Made by a program: the position numbers and the translations under genes
Notes under the pieces: generated by a model
The model's input: the letters and a program-made list of their open reading frames with translations, nothing else
Database searches by the model: none
Told to the model about the DNA's origin: nothing
Shown: positions 1 to 5,136 of the stretch, in pieces
Layout of the letters: the number at the start of each line of letters is the position of its first letter
Numbering within the stretch: position 1 is the stretch's first letter
Origin: Verrucomicrobiales bacterium
GTDB taxonomy: Bacteria > Verrucomicrobiota > Verrucomicrobiia > Limisphaerales > UBA1096
Assembly: GCA_011523195.1 (NCBI GenBank)
Contig: WTHH01000395.1
Location: 1 to 6,423 of the forward strand
Length of the DNA stretch: 6,423 nucleotides
Direction: 5' to 3'

Positions 1-1115
1 ACGTACACGCGACCCTTATAAAACACCGGAGTCGAGTTGATCTCATTCGGCCCCTCGGCGGCCGGATACTTGATCGCCTTGCCGTTTTTGTCCTTCTTAT
101 ACTCGGGTGGGTTGGAATCGTACCACCAGATTTTGCGGAGAAAGTCGAGGTCCTCGTCTTCGTCGTAGACCGGCTTCGGCTCGAAGGCGTAACACCAGCC
201 GTCGCCACCGCCGAAGAAGAGTTGACCCTTGCCATTGACCACGCCGTAGGAGGGCGAACTCCACTGGCCGTGGTAAATGTTCGGGCCGATGCCGGCGTCG
301 TCCTCGCCGAGCAGTTCACCGGTCTTGGCGTCGAGAGCGATAAAGCTTGGGGAGAGCGGGGAGGGGACGTTCGAGTGCGTCCAGTCCTGCCCGTTGGAGG
401 TGCAGGCGTAGACGATGTCGCCCACCACGATCACCGAGCAGTTGGAGGCGTTGTGCGGGAACACGCCCAACTCGTCCATCATGTCGTAGCGCCAGATAAT
501 GTCACCGTCCTTCTTGCCGATCTTGGCCGGTGGTTTTCCGGTATCGAGATGCACGTAGACCGCCTCGTTCTTGTACGGGCCGTCGTTGCCGTTGGCCAAG
601 CCCTCGGTGTCGAGGCAGAGCACTTCGCAGCGGCTGGTTACCACGTAGATGCGATTGCCCACCACGGTCGGCGAGGATAGCAACCCGAGGCTTTCCCAGT
701 CGTTCACCTTGCCGGATTTCAGCTTGGGAATGACCAGTTGCCAGATGAATTCGCCGGTCTTTTCGTCGAGGCACAGCATGATGCTGCGGTCGCCTTCGTG
801 TTGTGAGTCACGTGGCGAATCGTTGTTGGTGCCAACGTAGATGCGGCCGTTGGAAATGGTCGGGTTGCCGTAGCTCTGGGTGCCCAGCTTGGCCACCCAC
901 TTGACGTTTTTCGTCGTCGAGAGATCGACGTCCTCGGTGCCCTGCTTGTAGTCGCCCGGCTCCACCTTGTCCGGCAGGCCGGTCACGCCCGGTGCGGCCA
1001 TGTTGCGGCCAAGCGAGTTACCGCCCCACTGCGGCCAGTCGGCAGCCTGCACTGCGGCGCTGCCCAGAATACCGGCGATCAGGCCGGTCACGATTGCGAT
1101 TTTAAGGTTTTTCAT
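1..1115 (-). CDS. Secreted PQQ-like beta-propeller repeat protein, 3' end beyond window
   Basis: The frame is open for 371 codons from the ATG at 1115 to the left edge, so the C-terminus is missing. The N-terminus MKNLKIAIVTGLIAGILGS is a typical signal peptide, with likely cleavage after residue 24 (VQA/AD), so the mature protein is exported. Mature sequence begins with WPQWGGN, the usual opening of the planctomycete/verrucomicrobial PQQ-like propeller family. Blade-type repeats follow: GNPTISNGRIYVGT, LCLDEKTGEFIWQ, SSPTVVGNRIYVVTS, VLCLDTEG, IALDAKTGELL, and later HGQWSSPSYG (residues 282-291) and FFGGGDGWCYAFEP. These carry the alternating small-residue, aromatic and D-x-x-T-G-x-x-x-W pattern of PQQ/quinoprotein-type blades. 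The fold is clear, but the reaction is not: I see no cytochrome c CxxCH motif, and many relatives bind no PQQ. The gene starts 31 bp after the preceding propeller gene, which suggests co-transcription. No good Shine-Dalgarno sequence precedes the ATG; the start is chosen from the signal peptide. Confidence 0.9.
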   Translation of the reverse strand, partial: MKNLKIAIVTGLIAGILGSAAVQAADWPQWGGNSLGRNMAAPGVTGLPDKVEPGDYKQGTEDVDLSTTKNVKWVAKLGTQSYGNPTISNGRIYVGTNNDSPRDSQHEGDRSIMLCLDEKTGEFIWQLVIPKLKSGKVNDWESLGLLSSPTVVGNRIYVVTSRCEVLCLDTEGLANGNDGPYKNEAVYVHLDTGKPPAKIGKKDGDIIWRYDMMDELGVFPHNASNCSVIVVGDIVYACTSNGQDWTHSNVPSPLSPSFIALDAKTGELLGEDDAGIGPNIYHGQWSSPSYGVVNGKGQLFFGGGDGWCYAFEPKPVYDEDEDLDFLRKIWWYDSNPPEYKKDKNGKAIKYPAAEGPNEINSTPVFYKGRVY

Positions 1116-1146
1116 GATGATAAAATGGTTTGGGAGAATCAGTGAT

Positions 1147-3456
1147 TTACTTGTTTGGCGTCACCTTCACGTTATCGATGTACACCGGCATCTCCTGCGG
1201 GGAAAACCCGAACAGGCCAGGTGAACCGCTCTTGTGCGCGTTGTTGTGCTTGAACTCCATGTTCCATGAATCCGGCTCGGCCTCGTCCCTTGGCCAAGCC
1301 TTGGCGCGGATCATGCCGGAGCCGTCCTCGTTGACGTCCACGCGAGCCTTGAGCGTAAACCACTGGTTGGCTTTCCAGCGGAAGTTCGGCGGGGAACCAC
1401 GCTCCGGCACCCGGATACGGTCGAGGTTCGAGTTGATCTCCAACTTCTGCTCGTTGCCCTTGAGCACGACACAGTAGCGTTGGTTGATGATCCCCACATC
1501 GGACATCTTGCGGCGGCGACCATCCGTCAGCACATCAGCCTGGATGGTGTAGTTGCTCATGCTCTGTTCGCCGATAAATACCGTGGCACGCTGCAATCGT
1601 TTGTTGTCGACCGTCTTGCGCAGCGCCTTGGTGCCTTCGCGATCGCGCACCTCAAACTTGAACCGTGCCCCGATCCACGGCAGCGGCGGGTAGGCGAACT
1701 TCACGCCCTCGTCCACGAGGCTGTCCTCGACCAGGTCGAATCCTTCGAAGTCCTCGCTCAACGGCGGAGCCGGCAGCACGCGGCCCCGGATCACTCCGCT
1801 CAACCCACCGGCTGTCGCCTTGAAAGCCCCGGCCGAGCTGCCCCGATCCTTGCCGGCGATGATCTGGCCACCCTTGAACGAGGCGTTCATGCGGGCCTTC
1901 ACCTTGGCGGTCGGCGGGATGTACGACTCCCACTTAAGCTTGTCGCCGGCGATCTCGTCCACGAGGAAACCGTTGGCGTCGAGGCGGCGCGCGCGGAACG
2001 AGGCCGACTCACCCGGCTCGAGCAGAATCTCCGACGGCACGATCTGCAGCCGGGTTGGCTTGCCCGCCTTGGGCCATGCCTTGGCCTTGGGAGCCTTGGC
2101 CAGGCCCTTGTTGTTGCCCGGCTTGCCGAAGCAGTAAAGTTTCTTGGTTGTCTGCACGTAGACCTTGCCATTGTAGATGGACGGCGTGGCAAAACAGCGG
2201 CCATCCAACACGGCATGCGACAAAATCTTGGCCTCGTTTTTGCCCGGTTTTATTATGTAAAACGCGCCGTGTGTGCCGGTGCCGCCTTTGGCTGCGCCCC
2301 CCTCGCCGGCCGGGTTTTCGAGCATCGGCAGGTAAATTTTCCCGTCGGCATGCACCGGCGAGGCGTTGCGCTGCTCGATGCCCAGCTTGATCTTCCAGTT
2401 TTCCTTGCCGGTGACGATGTTGACGCTGTGCAGTTCGCCCTTCTCGGCCACGACGTAAATCGTGTCATCAACGAGGATCGGTGCGCTGGTGGAGGTGGTG
2501 ATCTTTTGCGTCCAAAGCTCGACCTGCTTGCGCTCGACCACGACCGGGTTAGCATCCTTCGGCTGCACGTTCGGAATCTTTAGGCCAACCATTTGGCCCG
2601 GCTCGTACGGCGTGCCGTAGATCGCCGCGGCGATTTCATTGTTGTAGACCACCACCGAGGCATTGATACCAGCCTTGAACAGCGGCACCTGCCAGATCGC
2701 CTCACCGGTGCGAGCGTTGGCGCAGATCACGCTGCCGTCACCGGTGGTCGCATAAAAGACGCGTTTGCCATCGAGCCAGCCGAGGTACGGCGAGGAGAAG
2801 CAGCTGTCCTTCGGGCGTCCGCCCGGCTTGGCCGCCCAGACTAGTTCACCGGACTTTTTGTCGAAGCCGTAAAAGCGATCCCACGGCGGCCCCTGCGCAC
2901 CCCAGTTGGCCATGATGCCGCGGGTGATCACGAGGTCTTTGTCGACCACCGGTGTCGCGGTGCGGCCGTTCGGGAAGGTCATCCGGCCAAGCGCCTCCAT
3001 CAGCGAGTGCTTCCAAAGGATTTTGCCATCCTGCGAAAACGAGGCGAACAAACCCTGCGTGCCCTGGAAAAAAAGGTTGCCGGTTTCCGGGTCGATCGTC
3101 GGGCTCGAGGAGGAGTAGCGGGTGTAAATGATGTCACTCAGGAAGTCGTTGAACTTGTGCTCCCACAGTTTCTTGCCGGTCTCGGCGTCCAGGCAGAACA
3201 CGCCCTCCTGTAAATCCGCGCCCTCGCCGAGGTGGCCGACGATGAACAGCTTGCCGTTGGAGATCGTCGGTGCCGAGCGGCCGGGCAGGTCCACCGTCCA
3301 CAGCGCGTCCTCGGCCTGAATGCTGTCCGGCAGGTTGGTCTCAAACGAGAGGCCGGATTGGAGCGGCCCGCGCATGTGCAGCCACCCGTCAACTGGAGCC
3401 GCCGAAGCCACCGTGACGGCGGCCAGGCCCAAGAAAGTGATACCCAGTTTTTTCAT
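1147..3456 (-). CDS. Secreted PQQ-like beta-propeller protein with Ig-like and ConA/LamG-like C-terminal domains
   Basis: This 769-residue protein is counted from the ATG at 3456, where MKKLGITFLGLAAVTVASA forms a signal peptide (cleavage near residues 19-20). The frame stays open upstream to an ATG at 3564, but those 36 extra residues are arginine-rich, would bury the signal peptide and cross a palindromic repeat, so the shorter start is preferred. Residues about 25-445 form a PQQ-like propeller with repeats such as FCLDAETGKKLWEHKF, SSPTIDPETGNLFFQGT, YGFDKKSGELVWAAKPGG, ICANARTGEAIWQ, HSVNIVTGKENWKIKLG and SIYNGKVYVQTTKKLYCFG. Residues about 463-560 (LQIVPSEILLEPGESASFRA onward) resemble a Big_2/Ig-like domain. 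From about 566 (SEDFEGFD) to the end lies a jelly-roll, concanavalin A/LamG-like region ending in GLFGFSPQEMPVYIDNVKV, as in many secreted carbohydrate-binding domains. Likely role: an extracytoplasmic binding or scaffold protein. Enzyme activity cannot be read from the sequence. The stop is TAA at 1147-1149. Confidence 0.9.
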   Translation of the reverse strand: MKKLGITFLGLAAVTVASAAPVDGWLHMRGPLQSGLSFETNLPDSIQAEDALWTVDLPGRSAPTISNGKLFIVGHLGEGADLQEGVFCLDAETGKKLWEHKFNDFLSDIIYTRYSSSSPTIDPETGNLFFQGTQGLFASFSQDGKILWKHSLMEALGRMTFPNGRTATPVVDKDLVITRGIMANWGAQGPPWDRFYGFDKKSGELVWAAKPGGRPKDSCFSSPYLGWLDGKRVFYATTGDGSVICANARTGEAIWQVPLFKAGINASVVVYNNEIAAAIYGTPYEPGQMVGLKIPNVQPKDANPVVVERKQVELWTQKITTSTSAPILVDDTIYVVAEKGELHSVNIVTGKENWKIKLGIEQRNASPVHADGKIYLPMLENPAGEGGAAKGGTGTHGAFYIIKPGKNEAKILSHAVLDGRCFATPSIYNGKVYVQTTKKLYCFGKPGNNKGLAKAPKAKAWPKAGKPTRLQIVPSEILLEPGESASFRARRLDANGFLVDEIAGDKLKWESYIPPTAKVKARMNASFKGGQIIAGKDRGSSAGAFKATAGGLSGVIRGRVLPAPPLSEDFEGFDLVEDSLVDEGVKFAYPPLPWIGARFKFEVRDREGTKALRKTVDNKRLQRATVFIGEQSMSNYTIQADVLTDGRRRKMSDVGIINQRYCVVLKGNEQKLEINSNLDRIRVPERGSPPNFRWKANQWFTLKARVDVNEDGSGMIRAKAWPRDEAEPDSWNMEFKHNNAHKSGSPGLFGFSPQEMPVYIDNVKVTPNK

Positions 3457-3475
3457 GTGAAATTGAATTTTGTCC

Positions 3476-3489
3476 CGCTTGGCCAAGCG
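3476..3489. repeat. 14-bp intergenic palindrome, copy 1
   Basis: CGCTTGGCCAAGCG is a perfect palindrome. With one extra base on its minus-strand 5' side it shares the 15-mer GCGCTTGGCCAAGCG with the other two copies; this copy is read on the minus strand. It lies 19 nt upstream of the ATG of the 769-residue propeller protein, inside the expected mRNA leader. As RNA it could form a five-pair stem with a GGCC loop. Confidence 0.85.
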
Positions 3490-3511
3490 CAAGGGGCGCG
3501 CAGATCGACCC

Positions 3512-3535
3512 AAAAAAGGCCGATAGCGAAACGGC
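3512..3535 (-). terminator. Possible weak intrinsic terminator or attenuator
   Basis: On the minus strand GCCG (3535-3532) can pair with CGGC (3522-3519) across a nine-base loop; one C and then six T (3517-3512) follow. The shape is that of a rho-independent terminator, but the four-pair stem is short. It lies about 110 nt after the glgC stop and 56 nt before the propeller gene start. It could end the glgC transcript, or lie inside the propeller leader if the promoter is at the AT-rich patch upstream. Confidence 0.3.
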
Positions 3536-3610
3536 TCAGAAGCGTAGCTGTCCGCAAGGCCCATGCAACAAAATAATACTTACACGTATCATTTTGGCGT
3601 TCGCCTCACT

Positions 3611-3624
3611 CGCTTGGCCAAGCG
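3611..3624. repeat. 14-bp intergenic palindrome, copy 2
   Basis: This is an exact copy of CGCTTGGCCAAGCG, 19 nt downstream of the glgC stop. It overlaps a second perfect palindrome, CCAAGCGCTTGG (3618-3629), so the sequence could fold in two alternative ways. The extended 15-mer is on the minus strand, as in copy 1. No T-run follows in the transcription direction, so it does not look like an intrinsic terminator. Confidence 0.85.
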
Positions 3625-3643
3625 CTTGGTTTGTCGTTCCCCC

Positions 3644-4948
3644 CTAAACTATCGTGCCGTCCGGGATTACCGCTCCTTTTGGGACGATCGCGATCCCTTC
3701 ACGAATGAAGTAGTTCTCGCCGTCAAAATGCTCCGGTTTGCCCTCCGGCGAGATCACGCAGTTCGCCCCGATCCGGGCGTTTTTGTCGATGATCGCCGAC
3801 TCAATCCGCGTATTCTCACCTACCCCCACGCGGGGTATGCCCTTTTCATCACTCTCCCGCTTGGTCGCCTCTGTCTCGTAAAAATCTGCCCCCATCAGCA
3901 CCGACCGGTGTACCCGGCAGCCGGGTGCCATCAGGCATCGCACCCCGACCAGGCTTTGGCTAATCCGTGAGCGATCTATGATGCAGCCGTCCGAGATCAC
4001 AGCCTGATCGATTGCAGCACCGTTGATCTTCGACGCCGGCATGAAACGCGGCCGCGTGTAGATCGGCGTTTCCATCTGGAAAAAATCGAACCGCGGCACT
4101 GTGTTCACCATGTCGAGGTTCGCCTCGAAAAACGAGCGGATCGTCCCGATGTCCTCCCAATAGCCCTGATACACGTGCGAGTACACGCGGTGCGAATCGA
4201 TCGCGCGCGGGATGATGTGTTTGCCGAAATCCGTCATCTCGTTGTCCAGCAGCTCCACCAGCGTGGCGCGGTTAAAAACATATATGCCCATCGACGCCAG
4301 ATAGTGGTCGCCCCCCACCTCGAGCCCCTGCTCCGCCACCTGCGCCTCGGCTAGCCGCAGCGAGTCCAGCAACTCCAGCGTATCCGGCTTCTCCACGAAT
4401 TTTTGAATCCTCCCGACCTCGTCATTGTGCATGATGCCGAACCCGGTCGCCCGGTCGCGATCCACCGGGATTGTCGCCACCGTCAGCTCTGCCTCCTTCT
4501 CGATGTGTGCCGCGATGATCTCCCGGAAATCCATCCGGTAAAGTTGGTCCCCGCTCAGGATTAGTAGATACTCAAAATTATTTGTCAGCAGATGGTTCAG
4601 GTTTTTGCGCACCGCATCCGCCGTGCCCTGGTACCACGAGTCACTCGTCGGGGTCTGCTCCGCCGCCAGAATCTCCACGAACCCACGTGAGAAATGGTCA
4701 AACTTGTACGAGTGCGAAATGTGCCGGTGCAGCGAGGCCGAGTTGAACTGCGTGAGCAGATAGACCTGATTGAGGCGCGAGTTAATGCAGTTCGATATCG
4801 GAATATCCACCAACCGATACTTGCCCGCCAACGGCACCGCCGGCTTCGAGCGCTCCAGCGTCAGCGGGAACAGCCGCGTTCCCTGACCGCCCCCCATGAC
4901 CACGGCCAACACGCGCGCCTTCCCCGCTCTGGTCAATACTTCAGACAT
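3644..4948 (-). CDS. glgC: Glucose-1-phosphate adenylyltransferase (ADP-glucose pyrophosphorylase)
   Basis: GlgC makes ADP-glucose and pyrophosphate from glucose 1-phosphate and ATP, the committed and allosterically controlled step of bacterial glycogen synthesis, in the cytoplasm. The 434 residues match the family length (E. coli 431). The nucleotide-binding signature GGGQGTRLFPLT lies at residues 19-30, with S34-K35-P36-A37-V38-P39 and YRLVDIPISNCINS at 44-57. WYQGTADAVRKN is at 105-116, LSGDQLYRMD at 131-140 (D134 corresponds to the catalytic metal-binding Asp), FVEKP at 184-188 (K187 aligns with the glucose-1-phosphate-binding Lys) and YWEDIGTI at 263-270. From about residue 300 the hexapeptide-like left-handed beta-helix follows. 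Phrases such as LLTQFNSASLHRHI and the tail VPKGAVIPDG look closer to cyanobacterial and plant enzymes than to the enterobacterial type; K424 may match the 3-phosphoglycerate-binding Lys of cyanobacteria (inference). No other glg gene is adjacent. AAGGTGG lies 22 nt before the ATG, too far for a normal ribosome site. The stop is TAG. Confidence 0.97.
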   Translation of the reverse strand: MSEVLTRAGKARVLAVVMGGGQGTRLFPLTLERSKPAVPLAGKYRLVDIPISNCINSRLNQVYLLTQFNSASLHRHISHSYKFDHFSRGFVEILAAEQTPTSDSWYQGTADAVRKNLNHLLTNNFEYLLILSGDQLYRMDFREIIAAHIEKEAELTVATIPVDRDRATGFGIMHNDEVGRIQKFVEKPDTLELLDSLRLAEAQVAEQGLEVGGDHYLASMGIYVFNRATLVELLDNEMTDFGKHIIPRAIDSHRVYSHVYQGYWEDIGTIRSFFEANLDMVNTVPRFDFFQMETPIYTRPRFMPASKINGAAIDQAVISDGCIIDRSRISQSLVGVRCLMAPGCRVHRSVLMGADFYETEATKRESDEKGIPRVGVGENTRIESAIIDKNARIGANCVISPEGKPEHFDGENYFIREGIAIVPKGAVIPDGTIV

Positions 4949-5068
4949 TGTTCTTCGATTACTTGTACTTCCACCTTTGTAAGCCCGTTCAACCCCAAGC
5001 GCAAGAATGGAGGGGCGAGCCTGCGAGTCCGCAAAGGCTCACGGCGGCATAACAGTCCTCGTATATCA

Positions 5069-5110
5069 CGCGAACTTTGATGGGAAAGGAATGTTTCCTC
5101 AAAGTTAGCG
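5069..5110 (-). repeat. Long imperfect inverted repeat (about 16 pairs) between DUF1501 and glgC
   Basis: The arms pair as CGC with GCG (5069-5071/5108-5110), one mismatch, then AACTTTGA (5073-5080) with TCAAAGTT (5099-5106), a two-base bulge (5081-5082), and GGAAA (5083-5087) with TTTCC (5094-5098) around a six-base loop. No T-run follows on either strand. It shares bases 5106-5110 with the neighbouring inverted repeat, so the two RNA hairpins cannot both form fully. It may be a 3'-end structure of DUF1501, an operator, or a leader element of glgC. Confidence 0.6.
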
Positions 5111-5136
5111 CCCGCGCTTGGCCAAGCGTTGCGCTA
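5106..5136 (-). repeat. Inverted repeat enclosing palindrome copy 3 and the DUF1501 stop codon
   Basis: TAGCGC at 5106-5111 pairs with GCGCTA at 5131-5136, a six-pair outer stem. A 3/2-nt internal loop separates it from the inner 14-bp palindrome. The DUF1501 stop codon (5134-5136) is part of the outer stem. It could act as a 3'-end hairpin, stabilising the transcript or helping termination, but only a short TTT follows, so it is not a standard intrinsic terminator. Confidence 0.6.
5115..5128. repeat. 14-bp intergenic palindrome, copy 3
   Basis: This is the third exact copy of CGCTTGGCCAAGCG, 5 nt downstream of the DUF1501 stop codon. The extended 15-mer is on the plus strand here, opposite to copies 1 and 2. 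It is enclosed by a longer inverted repeat (5106-5136). Confidence 0.85.

Larger units (their letters stand above)
3457..3643 (-). promoter_or_regulatory. Intergenic region between glgC and the propeller operon
   Basis: This 187-bp gap contains, in transcription order, two overlapping palindromes just after the glgC stop, a short inverted repeat GGCGTTCGCC (3596-3605), an AT-rich patch (about 3563-3595), a weak hairpin with a T-run (3512-3535) and another copy of the 14-bp palindrome 19 nt before the propeller gene start. It must hold the end of the glgC transcript and probably the promoter of the two propeller genes. Within the AT-rich patch, TATTAT on the minus strand (3573-3578) resembles a -10 box and would give a leader of about 110 nt, but no convincing -35 box lies 17 nt upstream. 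The promoter assignment is therefore weak. Confidence 0.35.
4949..5133 (-). promoter_or_regulatory. Intergenic region upstream of glgC
   Basis: This 185-bp gap lies between the DUF1501 stop and the glgC start. Its DUF1501-proximal third is dense with inverted repeats (5069-5136). The rest contains no open frame that looks like a gene. It presumably carries the glgC promoter. Minus-strand hexamers TATACG and TTATGC (around 5050-5066) are weak -10 candidates, and neither has a recognisable -35 box at 17 nt, so I do not assign one. CCAAGCGCAAG at 4995-5005 matches part of the repeat copy upstream of the propeller operon. Confidence 0.35.

Noticed and set aside
222..680. 152-codon open frame on the plus strand
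   Set aside because: It is antisense to the partial propeller gene at 1-1115, whose minus-strand frame is open throughout and matches a known family.
1..1115. Assignment as a true PQQ-dependent alcohol dehydrogenase
   Set aside because: Only the propeller repeats are visible. No heme motif or recognisable quinoprotein active-site signature was found, and this secreted family is usually uncharacterised.
1480..2583. 367-codon open frame on the plus strand
   Set aside because: It is antisense to the propeller gene. The translation is low in complexity, rich in Arg, Ala, Leu and His, and has no recognisable domain, whereas the minus strand encodes clear propeller repeats.
3457..3564. 36-codon N-terminal extension of the propeller protein
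   Set aside because: It would place an arginine-rich stretch before a clear signal peptide and run through a palindromic intergenic repeat; the ATG at 3456 is better.
3596..3605. GGCGTTCGCC as a terminator of glgC
   Set aside because: The stem has only four pairs with a two-base gap, and A rather than T residues follow on the transcribed strand.
3563..3970. 135-codon plus-strand frame beginning in the glgC/propeller gap
   Set aside because: Most of it is antisense to glgC and it shows no domain. Its start in the AT-rich gap is probably incidental.
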